From Desulfuromonadales bacterium (GTDB lineage: Bacteria; Desulfobacterota; Desulfuromonadia; Geobacterales; Pseudopelobacteraceae), in the NCBI GenBank assembly GCA_013377095.1, contig JACAAY010000031.1, forward strand, positions 1 to 48,258: 48,258 nucleotides of DNA. Direction: 5' to 3'. Shown here in pieces: positions 1 to 8,420 of the stretch (its first letter is position 1; each line of letters opens with the position of its first letter). The notes under the pieces were generated by a model. That model ran no database searches and had not been told where the DNA came from. It saw only the letters and a program-made list of their open reading frames with translations. Made by a program: the position numbers and the translations under genes.

Positions 1-702
1 GCCGTGGGCAACGAGCGCTTGATGGAGGAAGAAGGAGTCAGCCTGAAGCCATTGTCCGCAAGAACCCGTGAACTGGCCGAAGCCGGAAAATCGCTGATTT
101 TTGTGGCTGCCGGTGGAACACTGGTGGGTGTGGCCGCGTTTGCCGACACACTCAAGCCCAACTCGAAACGGGCTGTGGATCAACTGCGCAGCATGGGGAT
201 CAAGACCTGCATGATCACCGGTGACCATGGGGATGTGGCGGCCATTGTGGCAGGGCAGGTTGGCGTGGATCTGTTCGAGGCCGAGGTCCTGCCGGAGCGC
301 AAACAGGATCTGGTCAAGGAGTACCAGCAAAGCGGCATGATTACCGCCATGGTGGGGGACGGCATCAATGACGCCCCGGCCCTGGCCCAGGCCCACATCG
401 GCATAGCCATCGGTGGCGGCACTGATGTGGCCAAGGAAACCGGCGACATCGTCCTTATACGGGACGATCTGCTGGATGTGGTGCGTGCCATCAAGATCGG
501 TCGGGCCACCCTGAACAAGGTCAAGCAGAACCTGTTCTGGGCGCTGTTCTACAATATTCTCGGCATCCCCATTGCGGCCGGTCTGCTCTCCCGCTTCGGC
601 GTCACTCTCAAACCGGAGTATGCCGGTCTTGCCATGGCCCTCTCTTCGGTATCGGTGGTGCTAAACTCGATTATGATCCGGCGGGTGGAAAAAGAGCTGT
701 GA
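1..702 (+). CDS. Copper-type P1B ATPase, C-terminal part (5' end outside window)
   Basis: This is the 3' end of a heavy-metal P-type ATPase; the reading frame is open from base 1, so the start lies to the left. About 233 residues remain. The piece covers the end of the nucleotide and phosphorylation domain, including the hinge motif GDGINDAPAL, and the last two membrane helices. The helices carry NLFWALFYN and MALSSVSVVLNS, the YN and MxxSS ligands typical of Cu(I)-exporting CopA-type pumps, so copper is the likely substrate. The CPC helix, the DKTG site and any N-terminal metal-binding domain are outside the window. The next gene on the same strand starts 40 bases downstream. Confidence 0.9.
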   Translation, partial: AVGNERLMEEEGVSLKPLSARTRELAEAGKSLIFVAAGGTLVGVAAFADTLKPNSKRAVDQLRSMGIKTCMITGDHGDVAAIVAGQVGVDLFEAEVLPERKQDLVKEYQQSGMITAMVGDGINDAPALAQAHIGIAIGGGTDVAKETGDIVLIRDDLLDVVRAIKIGRATLNKVKQNLFWALFYNILGIPIAAGLLSRFGVTLKPEYAGLAMALSSVSVVLNSIMIRRVEKEL

Positions 703-742
703 AATCAATTCCGGCTGAGTGCTCAAAACAGGAGGTTATCCC

Positions 743-1318
743 ATGAAAGTAACCGCATTTAACGGCAGTCCCCGCATAAACGGCAACACATCGATTTTGA
801 TCGGCCATGTATTTGACGCACTGAACAGGGATGGTATCGAGACCGAACTGGTCCAGGTGGGGGGTGGCATGATCCGTGGCTGTATCGCCTGCTATCAGTG
901 TTTCAACACAAAGGACCGTTGTTGCGCCATGACCGACGACATCGCCAACGACTGCATTGAAAAAATGATCGCATCGGACGGCATCATCATCGGCTCCCCA
1001 ACCTACTTTGCCGCATTGACACCCGAAACCAAAGCGCTGATGGATCGCTGCGGCATGGTCTCGCGAGCCAACGGTGACATGTTCAAGCGCAAGGCAGGTG
1101 CGGCGGTGGTTGCGGAGCGTCGTGTCGGCGCCATCAACGTATTCGACACCATCAACCATTTTTTCACCATTTCCCAGATGATTATCCCCGGGTCAAACTA
1201 CTGGAATGTGGGCATCGGGCGCAATATCGGCGACGTGGAACAGGATGAGGAGGGCATCACCACCATGCGGGTGCTTGGGGAGAACATGGCCTGGCTTTTG
1301 AAAAAAATCGCGGAATAA
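743..1318 (+). CDS. Iron-sulfur flavoprotein (flavodoxin-fold NADPH-dependent FMN reductase family)
   Basis: A 191-residue flavodoxin-like protein. The N-terminal GSPRINGNTS loop is the FMN phosphate-binding loop, and GSPTYFAALTPETKALMDR is the second flavin-contacting region of the FMN_red family. Cysteines 47, 50, 53 and 60 form CX2CX2CX6C, the compact cluster motif of archaeal and bacterial iron-sulfur flavoproteins, so it probably binds FMN plus a 4Fe-4S cluster and carries electrons in the cytoplasm. The start at 743 is chosen because AGGAGG (730-735) precedes it by seven bases; an upstream in-frame start at 719 lacks such a site. It follows the copper ATPase by 40 bases and may be co-transcribed with it. 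The physiological electron donor is unknown. Confidence 0.85.
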   Translation: MKVTAFNGSPRINGNTSILIGHVFDALNRDGIETELVQVGGGMIRGCIACYQCFNTKDRCCAMTDDIANDCIEKMIASDGIIIGSPTYFAALTPETKALMDRCGMVSRANGDMFKRKAGAAVVAERRVGAINVFDTINHFFTISQMIIPGSNYWNVGIGRNIGDVEQDEEGITTMRVLGENMAWLLKKIAE

Positions 1319-1324
1319 ACGACA

Positions 1325-1364
1325 AGGGTTATGGAAACACGGCAACCCGCGTTTCCATAACCCT
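1325..1364. terminator. Inverted repeat between convergent genes, likely bidirectional terminator
   Basis: Perfect 14-base arms (1325-1338 and 1351-1364, agggttatggaaac and its complement) enclose a 12-base loop. The repeat lies between the stop codons of the flavoprotein and of the convergent tpx gene. There is no clear T-run, so termination is inferred from position and stem length. Confidence 0.5.
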
Positions 1365-1371
1365 GATGAAC

Positions 1372-1881
1372 TTACAGCAGTGTCTTGACGGCTTCAAGTA
1401 CGGCGGCGTAGTCAGGCTCGTTGGTGATTTCGGGGACGACCTGGATGTAGCGGATCGTATCGCTGGCATCCAGAACAAAGATGGCGCGGGTCAACAGCAT
1501 CAGTTCCTTGATCATCACGCCATAGGCGTTGCCAAAGATGCGGTCACGGTAGTCGGAGAGCGTGACGACCTTGTCAATTCCGGCTGCGCCGCACCAGCGG
1601 GCCTGGGCAAAGGGGAGGTCGGCGCTGATGGTCAGCACCACCACTTCACCCTTCAGGTTGGCGGCTTCCTGGTTGAAACGCCGAGTTTCGGTATCACACA
1701 CCGGTGTATCCAGTGACGGCACCGCGCAGATAATTTTTACTTTTCCGGCGTAATTTGCCAGTGTTATCGGCCCGAGTCCATTATCCAGTACGGAAAAATC
1801 CGGCGCCTTGGCGCCGACTTTCAACTCTTGCCCCAGCAATGTCAAGGGGTTGCCCATAAAAGTAACTGTCCGTTCGCTCAT
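1372..1881 (-). CDS. tpx: Thiol peroxidase (atypical 2-Cys peroxiredoxin)
   Basis: A 169-residue Tpx-family peroxiredoxin that reduces hydrogen peroxide and organic peroxides at the expense of thioredoxin. The conserved peroxidatic site PSLDTPVCDTE and the resolving cysteine in ARWCGAAG are both present, and the length is normal for the family. GAGGAGG stands just before the ATG at 1881. The gene is convergent with the iron-sulfur flavoprotein and shares an inverted repeat with it as a probable terminator. The Nudix gene lies upstream on the same strand, 37 bases away, so the two may form an operon. Confidence 0.95.
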   Translation of the reverse strand: MSERTVTFMGNPLTLLGQELKVGAKAPDFSVLDNGLGPITLANYAGKVKIICAVPSLDTPVCDTETRRFNQEAANLKGEVVVLTISADLPFAQARWCGAAGIDKVVTLSDYRDRIFGNAYGVMIKELMLLTRAIFVLDASDTIRYIQVVPEITNEPDYAAVLEAVKTLL

Positions 1882-1918
1882 GCAAATCCTCCTCTAAATA
1901 TTAAAATTGGCACAACGT

Positions 1919-2551
1919 TTACAGTCTACCGATTCCTGGGGAAAAAGCAACCACCCTCTCTTCAAGATGAGCATCCCGATACATCTCCAGGAAATGCATC
2001 ACCAGCCGGTAGGTCAGCCCCCATAACACCGGTGAGCCGGGCCAGGAAAGCTTGATGGCGGGCACTTCGAATTCCTCTCCCCGAAAACGGACCGGGGCGA
2101 TCAGATGATGTGCCTGGTTGTCCAAATCGTCCAGATCAGCCCAGTACGTGTCAAACACTTCGCCATTCAGCACCAGTTCCACCGGCGCAGCACTCATCCA
2201 ATAGACAAAACAGGAGACCTGAACCGGCAAGTAGGAACCACGCACCACCGGCATCTGTCCGAGATAAATCCCGCAATTAAGGTCAAGACCGATCTCTTCG
2301 ATGGTCTCCCGTTCAGCAGCCTGACGCGATTCCTCGCCCTGCTCGACCTTTCCCCCCGGAAAAGCCACATTACCTGACCAGGGGTCGTTCTCGTGCCTTG
2401 AACGCTGGATAAAAAGAAGTTCCACGCCACGCTTGCCCTGCCGCAAAATCATCGCCACGGCCGCACGGGTCTTGCCGCCATCATCGCAGAGCAACTCCAC
2501 TGACGTATGACCTGCAAGCAGCGCTGAAATGGTATCAATTGAAAATGTCAT
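1919..2551 (-). CDS. Nudix hydrolase, CoA-pyrophosphatase (NudL/YeaB) type
   Basis: A 210-residue Nudix hydrolase. The Nudix box is GGKVEQGEESRQAAERETIEEIGL, which fits GX5EX7REUXEEXGU and supplies the glutamates that bind divalent metal. Upstream RSRHENDPWSGNVAFPGG resembles the NudL group that cleaves coenzyme A and related nucleoside diphosphates; the exact substrate cannot be read from sequence. GAGGATTAGAG precedes the ATG at 2551. It lies between the YceH-family gene (32 bases) and tpx (37 bases), all on the minus strand, which suggests a small co-transcribed set. Confidence 0.88.
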   Translation of the reverse strand: MTFSIDTISALLAGHTSVELLCDDGGKTRAAVAMILRQGKRGVELLFIQRSRHENDPWSGNVAFPGGKVEQGEESRQAAERETIEEIGLDLNCGIYLGQMPVVRGSYLPVQVSCFVYWMSAAPVELVLNGEVFDTYWADLDDLDNQAHHLIAPVRFRGEEFEVPAIKLSWPGSPVLWGLTYRLVMHFLEMYRDAHLEERVVAFSPGIGRL

Positions 2552-2583
2552 CTCTAATCCTCAACACAACAGAATAATGGCGG

Positions 2584-3243
2584 CTATTCGAACTGCCGCT
2601 TGAACTCATCCATCAGCTGCCGCAATACTACTACCTCTTCCCGCAGGCAGGAAACCTGCTCTTCAAGCTGGGAAATACGGTCATTTTCCTCCATCACCCG
2701 TACACGGGCAGCCTCCGCTGGAGGGGTGCGTTCCTCAGGACAGAGCAAAGGCTCGCCGGTAAACAGCTGTGCATAGCGCGCCTCCTTGTGGCCGGCCTGG
2801 CGGGCAAGCTTCGTCACCAGCGGATCTTCACGTTCCATCAGTTCACGCAGCACCTCTTCAACTGCAGATAGATCCGCAAAAGCATGCATCCGCTCCGCCC
2901 GGGTCCGCAATTCTCCCTGGGTCTGGGGGCCGCGCAGGAGCAGTTCGCACACCAGTGCCAATTCAGGTGGAATCAGACGAAGTTTTTCCGCCAAGAGATG
3001 GCGGTATTTCGGTGCCCGCCCGCCATCCGCCGCAACAACCACCAGCTGTTTAAAGCGCAGGCCGTCCAGAGCGCGCACCACATTTTCCTCATTCATCCCC
3101 ATGACCGGATCGCGGTTCGACTTCTGGTTACAGGCATTGGTCAAGGCATTCAGCGTAAGGGGGTAGTATTCCGGCGTCGTCATTTCCTTTTCCACCAGGC
3201 AGCCGAGCACCCGCGCCTCGCTATCGTTCAGTTGTATTTCCAT
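2584..3243 (-). CDS. YceH family protein (DUF480)
   Basis: A 219-residue member of the YceH/DUF480 family, cytoplasmic proteins with two winged-helix-like halves and no firmly established function. The start LNDSEARVLGCLVEKEMTTPEYYPLTLNAL and the following NQKSNRDPVM are family hallmarks. Residues from about 180 to the C-terminus form a short coiled coil (ISQLEEQVSCLREEVVVLRQL). The start at 3243 is preferred over 3273 because AAGGAG lies six bases before it. The gene is first in a minus-strand run with the Nudix hydrolase and tpx and is divergent from the exporter genes. Confidence 0.88.
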   Translation of the reverse strand: MEIQLNDSEARVLGCLVEKEMTTPEYYPLTLNALTNACNQKSNRDPVMGMNEENVVRALDGLRFKQLVVVAADGGRAPKYRHLLAEKLRLIPPELALVCELLLRGPQTQGELRTRAERMHAFADLSAVEEVLRELMEREDPLVTKLARQAGHKEARYAQLFTGEPLLCPEERTPPAEAARVRVMEENDRISQLEEQVSCLREEVVVLRQLMDEFKRQFE

Positions 3244-3343
3244 GGGAAACTCCTTGGCAACATCGGCGAACAAACGTCGAATACTATATCAATATACGAT
3301 GAAAAATGCATTATCATGTTCATAAAGATAAAAACCTGTCTGC

Positions 3344-3372
3344 TTGACATGGCGTAAAAGAGCAGGCATTAC
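3344..3372 (+). promoter_or_regulatory. Candidate sigma-70 promoter for the exporter operon
   Basis: A perfect TTGACA (3344-3349) is followed at 17 bases by CATTAC (3367-3372), a weak -10 match. It lies about 75 bases before the membrane-fusion gene in an AT-rich divergent intergenic region. The -10 element is poor, so confidence is low. Confidence 0.3.
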
Positions 3373-3446
3373 CTAATTTCGTAAGTGTGTGCCTTGGTTT
3401 CGTATTTCCCCGGCATCCCGACAACCTGGCGAAAGAGGTGTTTTTG

Positions 3447-4442
3447 ATGAACAAGAAAATTCTGATCCCGCTGGTGATCCTCCTGACTGTTGCCACAGCG
3501 GCGTTTTTTGTAATCCGGCGTCCCCCCCGGCCGGCAGATCAACTGAAAGTGTCGGGAACCATTGAAGTAACCTCGGTTGAACTTTCCTTCAAGGTTGGCG
3601 GCCGGTTGAGCAGGCGCCTGGTGGATGAGGGGCAGATGGTAACCACCGGGCAACTGCTGGCGAGCCTGGAGGACACTGAACTGAGGGAGGAACGCAGTGT
3701 CCGCTCGGCAGACCAGCGAGCAGCCAGGGCAATGCTGGCCGACCTGCAAGCCGGAAGCCGGCGAGAGGAGATCAGGCAGGGCGAGGCGGCTCTTGAGCGC
3801 ATGCGGGCCGACGCTGAGCGCCTGGCCCGGGATGCCGTCCGCATGGAAAAACTCTACCAGCGCGAAGTCATCCCCCTCAAGGAACTGGAGGCGGCGCGGG
3901 CAGGCCGCAACGCCTCGGCAGCAGCAGTACGTGAGGCAGAGGAGCACCTGAAACTTCTGCGCATCGGCCCGCGGCCCGATGCGGTCCAGGAACGGCGCGC
4001 ACGGGTCGAAGCCGCCGATGCCGGACTCTCCCTGGCTGAGACGCGGCTCTCCGACAGCGTTCTGAGCGCTCCGCAGGCCGGATTGATTCTGGCAAAGCAC
4101 GCCGAACCGGGCGAAATGCTGGCTCCCGGTTCTCCGGTGCTGACCCTGGGCTTGATGGATGAAGTCTGGCTGCGGGCCTATATCCCCGAGGGTGATCTGG
4201 GGCGGGTTGTGGTGGGTCAGAAAGCCAGCGTCACCGTTGACTCATGGCCGGGACGTTCCTTTGAGGGACGCATCAGCTTCATATCACCCCAGGCCGAATT
4301 CACCCCCAAAAACGTACAGACCGAAAAAGAGCGCGTCAAACTGGTCTACCGCATCAAGATCACCCTGGCCAACCCGAAGATGGAGCTGAAACCGGGCATG
4401 CCGGCTGACGCAGTCATCGAAACGGAAAGTCACCGTCGTTAG
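3447..4442 (+). CDS. HlyD-family membrane fusion protein of an ABC exporter (YbhG/YhiI-like)
   Basis: A 331-residue periplasmic adaptor anchored by one N-terminal helix (ILIPLVILLTVATAAFFVI). The first barrel-sandwich half follows (GTIEVTSVELSFKVGGRLSRRLVDEGQMVTTGQLLASLED), then a long alpha-hairpin rich in Ala, Arg and Glu (about residues 80-185), the second lipoyl half (LSAPQAGLILAKHAEPGEMLAPGSPVLTLG) and a beta-barrel ending GMPADAVIE. It should bridge the inner-membrane exporter to an outer-membrane channel. The start at 3447 is preceded by a GAGG-type site; an upstream in-frame ATG at 3387 would bury the signal anchor. The partner ATPase is the next gene; the permeases are 17 kb away. 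The substrate is unknown. Confidence 0.88.
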   Translation: MNKKILIPLVILLTVATAAFFVIRRPPRPADQLKVSGTIEVTSVELSFKVGGRLSRRLVDEGQMVTTGQLLASLEDTELREERSVRSADQRAARAMLADLQAGSRREEIRQGEAALERMRADAERLARDAVRMEKLYQREVIPLKELEAARAGRNASAAAVREAEEHLKLLRIGPRPDAVQERRARVEAADAGLSLAETRLSDSVLSAPQAGLILAKHAEPGEMLAPGSPVLTLGLMDEVWLRAYIPEGDLGRVVVGQKASVTVDSWPGRSFEGRISFISPQAEFTPKNVQTEKERVKLVYRIKITLANPKMELKPGMPADAVIETESHRR

Positions 4443-4509
4443 CCAGGGCACAGAGAAAAACGCTTACGCGATTGACAGGCCGATGCAATTGCCAAGAAAC
4501 CCATTTTGA

Positions 4510-4713
4510 CTCACACGAAGGCACGAAGATCACGAAGTTTAAAAGTAAATCAAGCGGTTACATCTCAACAAAAGCAAGCGCCGCCCTTCATCCTTATCAT
4601 CGATTTAATGTTGTTGAAGATTTTCTTCGTGCCATCGTGGCTTTGTGTGAGTAAGTTTTGCGTTGAATTTAATTCTCAAAAGATTTCCTCTGTGTTCTCT
4701 GTGACCTCTGTGG
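4510..4713. repeat. Composite dispersed repeat, copy A (cacgaag arms plus ctctgtg box)
   Basis: In the 291-base gap between the adaptor and ATPase genes, an arm with repeated cacgaag units (4510-4537) faces an inverted arm with cttcgtg units (4625-4651). A tract of repeated ctctgtg units follows (4687-4713) and ends 20 bases before the ATPase start. The same three parts occur at 16787-16921. There is no coding capacity of its own; the open frame crossing it is an in-frame extension of the ATPase gene. Confidence 0.7.
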
Positions 4714-4733
4714 CAAAGATTTTAGGTGATTGC

Positions 4734-6281
4734 ATGGCTGTTGTAGCAACCAATCTGACCAAGCGATTCGGCGATCTGACCGCCGTTGACGCCCTTTCCC
4801 TCACCATCGCCGGAGGAGAACTGTTCGGGCTGGTCGGTTCGGACGGCGCCGGCAAGACCACGATTCTGCGTATGCTGACCGGGGTTATGGACCCCAGCGA
4901 CGGCGAGGCGCAGATCCTGGGGCACTCCTGCGTCAACCTGACGAAGGTGCAGGGCGACATCGGCTACATGAGCCAGCGCTTCGGACTGTACCCCGATCTG
5001 AGCGTGGGAGAGAACATCCGCTTTTATGCCGACCTGTTCGGGGTTTCCGATGCGGAACGAAAGATGCGCACGGAACGGCTGCTCTCCTTCAGCGCCATGA
5101 CACCCTTTGTCACCAGGCAGGCGGGCAAACTCTCGGGCGGGATGAAACAGAAACTGGGGCTGTGCTGTGCACTGATCCACCAGCCCAAGGTGCTGTTTCT
5201 GGATGAACCGACCAACGGTGTCGATCCGCTCTCACGCCGGGATTTCTGGCGCATCCTGCGCGACCTGCGCGCCGAAGGGGTCACCATCGTGGTTGCCACC
5301 GCCTACCTGGACGAGGCGGAACGCTGCGACCGGGTCGGACTGCTGCACCAGGGGCGACTGTTGGCCTGCGACACCCCGGAAAAACTGACCCACGGATGGA
5401 CAACCTCCCTGGAAGAGCTGGTGATCTCCAAAATCGGGGAACCCGCCACTCCTCCTTTTTCCGCAGCAGGTCCCGACGGGATTGCCGACCGGCGCCGTTC
5501 TCCCCCCCCCACGGAAGGCAGTCAAAGTCCACAACCCGCCGTTTCCCTCAACCGTCTCAGCAAACGCTTCGGCGACTTCGTTGCCGTGGACAGTATCAGC
5601 CTGACCGTCCCCAGGGGTCAGATTTTCGGGTTTCTGGGACCTAACGGCGCGGGCAAATCAACCACCATCCGCATGCTGTGCGGCATCCTGCCCCCCAGTT
5701 CCGGCGCGGGGAGTGTGGCAGGTTTTGACATCGCCAGGGAACCGGAACGGATCAAAGAGAATATCGGCTACATGAGCCAACGTTTTTCACTGTACGAGGA
5801 TCTGACCGTTGAGGAAAACATCGCTTTCTACGCCGGAGTCTACCGCCTGTTGCCGGACAAACGGCAGGAGCGCACCGCATGGGTAATCGAGATGGCCGGG
5901 CTTACGGATCGACGTACTTCCAAGGCGGGCGAGCTCTCCGGTGGCTGGCGTCAGCGGTTGGCCCTAGGATGCGCCATCCTGCACGAACCTCCGATCATTT
6001 TTCTGGACGAGCCCACCTCGGGTGTCGATCCCCTCAGTCGCCGCAAATTCTGGGAGCTGATCTACTCACTGGCAAACGGCGGTGTCACGGTTTTCGTCAC
6101 CACCCATTACATGGACGAGGCCGAGTACTGCGATCGGCTGGCCCTGATCTTCCGGGGCAGACTGGTGGCGATCGGAACGCCGGTAGAATTGAAGCGTGAG
6201 CGGGCAACGGTCGACGGAACATTACCAAGTCTGGAGGATGTTTTTATCGGGTTGATCGAGGAAATGTCCCTGGCCCCCTAG
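4734..6281 (+). CDS. ABC exporter ATPase with two fused nucleotide-binding domains (YbhF-like)
   Basis: A 515-residue protein with two complete ABC domains. Domain 1 has Walker A GSDGAGKTT from residue 35, signature LSGGMKQ near 133 and Walker B VLFLDEPTNGVD. Domain 2 has GPNGAGKST from residue 302, LSGGWRQR and IIFLDEPTSGVD. Both end in the switch-histidine region (domain 2 VTTHYMDEAE; domain 1 has VATAYLDEAE, with Tyr where the switch His is expected, so site 1 may be less active). A Pro-rich linker joins them near residues 225-260. The start at 4734 has AGGTGA six bases upstream; a longer in-frame start at 4506 would translate a dispersed repeat and is rejected. It should power the two ABC-2 permeases at 21492 and 22641. 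Confidence 0.9.
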   Translation: MAVVATNLTKRFGDLTAVDALSLTIAGGELFGLVGSDGAGKTTILRMLTGVMDPSDGEAQILGHSCVNLTKVQGDIGYMSQRFGLYPDLSVGENIRFYADLFGVSDAERKMRTERLLSFSAMTPFVTRQAGKLSGGMKQKLGLCCALIHQPKVLFLDEPTNGVDPLSRRDFWRILRDLRAEGVTIVVATAYLDEAERCDRVGLLHQGRLLACDTPEKLTHGWTTSLEELVISKIGEPATPPFSAAGPDGIADRRRSPPPTEGSQSPQPAVSLNRLSKRFGDFVAVDSISLTVPRGQIFGFLGPNGAGKSTTIRMLCGILPPSSGAGSVAGFDIAREPERIKENIGYMSQRFSLYEDLTVEENIAFYAGVYRLLPDKRQERTAWVIEMAGLTDRRTSKAGELSGGWRQRLALGCAILHEPPIIFLDEPTSGVDPLSRRKFWELIYSLANGGVTVFVTTHYMDEAEYCDRLALIFRGRLVAIGTPVELKRERATVDGTLPSLEDVFIGLIEEMSLAP

Positions 6282-6382
6282 AGGCTCACCGGAACAGTTG
6301 CCGTCCAACGTAAAAATAGCGTACTGTATAACTTGCATATATGCGCGGATCTTCCTTGGCAGACAACCTAAGGAATTCAGAG

Positions 6383-7534
6383 ATGCAATCGATTACTCAT
6401 CCACATATGTCGATTGAAGACTTCTTTCTGCTTGCCTGTGAAAATCAGAGCGTTCCCATACTGCTCATTGAACCATCCACCGGCTCAATTCTCAAATCCA
6501 ACGCTGAGGCTGAAAAACTGTACGGTTATCGTCGATCGGCTCTTGAGACCATGCGGATCTCAGACATCATTCTGGCAACCGCTTCCCACCTCCCGACCGG
6601 AACCATCCCCCCCCAGATCGACCTCGAAAAAAAGCAGACATCACTCCACCGCAGGGCAGACAACACTCTGCTGACGGTTGCAATCCACCCTTCCCGCCTG
6701 TCACTGGCTGGCAGCGATCTGTTTTTCTGCGTTCTGCACGATATAACGGAACGCATCAGGCACCAGCAGGAAAGGGAGTATCTCGAAAAAGCCAGGGAAC
6801 AGCTTGAAATCATCGTGGAAGAGAGGACCCGCCAGCTGAACGAGACCATGGAGCTCCTCAGGCATGAGACCCACAAACGACAACTGATTGAAAACAATGT
6901 GACAATTCTCAGGGAAAACCTGGAAATACAGGAGCGCACGCGGGTCGCCCGTGACATCCACGATGGAATCGGCCAAACGCTCCAGGCGATCAAACTTCAG
7001 CTCAAGATGCGCCAGGCCCGCTGCAAGGAAGGTGAGGCATGCAACGGTTTCGCCCTGAATGACGTCATTCGGGAGATAACCTCGGCTTCAACGGAGCTGC
7101 GCGAGATTATCCTGGCGCTGCGTCCGCTGTTCCTGGAGGAAACCAACCTGGATGTTGCGGTGCGGTCACTGTGCGAAAGGACTGCAAAACGCACAAACCT
7201 GAATGTGCGGGCTGAATGTCACGGAACCTTTCGCGGCCTCGGCTCGTCGTTCAAGCTATCCATATTCCGAATCTGCCAGGAGGCGCTTGCCAATATCGTC
7301 AAGCACTCCCGGTCATCTTCCGCCATGATACGTCTTGAACGGGATCTGCACAGGCTGCGCATCGTCATCAGGGATGACGGGATTGGTGGTGTGGCCTGTC
7401 CCACCATCATCAGCCAGCAAGGCTCCGGGCTAACCATCATGCGCGAGAGAGTCGAATTGCTGAACGGTTCCTTCACCGTCATCTCTCCTCCCGGCATGGG
7501 GACCGTCATCACCGTGGAGGCGCCACTGACATGA
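6383..7534 (+). CDS. PAS-domain sensor histidine kinase, NarX/LiaS (HisKA_3) class
   Basis: A 383-residue cytoplasmic sensor kinase without membrane helices. A PAS domain (about residues 15-130) begins at the ILLIEPSTGSILKSNAEAEKLYGY segment and ends at FFCVLHDITERIRHQQ. A coiled coil follows (about 130-180), then the HisKA_3 phosphoacceptor RVARDIHDGIGQ with His193, and a C-terminal HATPase domain with DDGIGG and GSGLTIMRERVELLNG. TAAGGA lies before the ATG at 6383; an upstream ATG at 6341 is possible. The gene overlaps the response regulator start by four bases (ATGA), so they are a coupled two-component pair. The stimulus is unknown. Confidence 0.9.
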   Translation: MQSITHPHMSIEDFFLLACENQSVPILLIEPSTGSILKSNAEAEKLYGYRRSALETMRISDIILATASHLPTGTIPPQIDLEKKQTSLHRRADNTLLTVAIHPSRLSLAGSDLFFCVLHDITERIRHQQEREYLEKAREQLEIIVEERTRQLNETMELLRHETHKRQLIENNVTILRENLEIQERTRVARDIHDGIGQTLQAIKLQLKMRQARCKEGEACNGFALNDVIREITSASTELREIILALRPLFLEETNLDVAVRSLCERTAKRTNLNVRAECHGTFRGLGSSFKLSIFRICQEALANIVKHSRSSSAMIRLERDLHRLRIVIRDDGIGGVACPTIISQQGSGLTIMRERVELLNGSFTVISPPGMGTVITVEAPLT

Positions 7535-8142
7535 TCCGGGTACTGATTGCCGACGACCACGTGATGTTTCGCCAGGGACTTATCAATCTCCTGAACACAT
7601 CGGAGGGCATTCAAATAGTTGCCGAATGTGGAGACGGGGGCAACGCCCTGGCGATGATCCGCGACCTGGAACCGGATATTGCCGTGCTTGACATCGCCAT
7701 GCCCGTATTGGACGGCATTTCGATCGTTCAATCGATCGTCGCGCTGCGGCTGGCAACCCGGGCGATCATTCTGACCATGCACGACGATTCGCTGGTGTAC
7801 AGCCGGGCCATAAACTCAGGCGCCCGTGGCTTCATACTCAAGGACGACGCCTACGAGGAACTTCTGGATGCATTGCGTACTGTTGCCGCAGGGGGAACAG
7901 CCGTGAGCCCGACCATGCAACATGCCGGAATAGAGATTGAACCGCAGACTCCGGACCTTACCGAACGGGAAAAACAGATCCTCGGTCTGATCGCGAGCGG
8001 TTGTACGAACCGCATGATTGCCGGGCATCTCGGTATCAGCATCAAGACCGTCAACAACCATCGCACAAACCTGATGGGCAAGCTCAATCTCCATTCCACG
8101 GCCGAACTGGTCCGCTATTCCCTCCTGATGGGCGGTCTGTAA
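7531..8142 (+). CDS. NarL/FixJ-family response regulator
   Basis: A 203-residue two-domain regulator. The receiver domain (1-120) has the acidic pocket ADDH, phosphoacceptor Asp54 in VLDIAMPVLDG, and the conserved Thr and Lys in ILTMHD and FILKDD. The C-terminal LuxR-type helix-turn-helix (about 140-203) has LTEREKQILGLIASGCTNRMIAGHLGISIKTVNNHR. It should be phosphorylated by the kinase encoded immediately upstream, with which it overlaps by four bases, and then bind DNA as a dimer. Target promoters cannot be named from this sequence. Confidence 0.93.
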   Translation: MIRVLIADDHVMFRQGLINLLNTSEGIQIVAECGDGGNALAMIRDLEPDIAVLDIAMPVLDGISIVQSIVALRLATRAIILTMHDDSLVYSRAINSGARGFILKDDAYEELLDALRTVAAGGTAVSPTMQHAGIEIEPQTPDLTEREKQILGLIASGCTNRMIAGHLGISIKTVNNHRTNLMGKLNLHSTAELVRYSLLMGGL

Positions 8143-8420
8143 ATCCCCCCGCATGAATTATACTCCCTGAAAAACTCTCTCCCCGCGCCTCAATCAATCT
8201 GAGAAAAGGAACCTCTCCTATTGACAAAAAACTGGCACACATGAAATGAATGGCATGTTCTAGGGTGTTCATCCTATTGCCTCATGGATCAATCTTTGGA
8301 TATGTGTAAGATTGGATGTTTGCATTACCTGATCTTCCAGGCCCGGAAAGGATGGCTGCCACCAACCGGCAGCGTTGCCCAGTACTCCATGAACTGAAGA
8401 TGTTCCAACAAAGGAATTCC

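Noticed and set aside
4506-4733. N-terminal extension of the double ATPase by 76 residues
   Set aside because: The extension translates the dispersed repeat and lacks family similarity; the ATG at 4734 has a good ribosome site.
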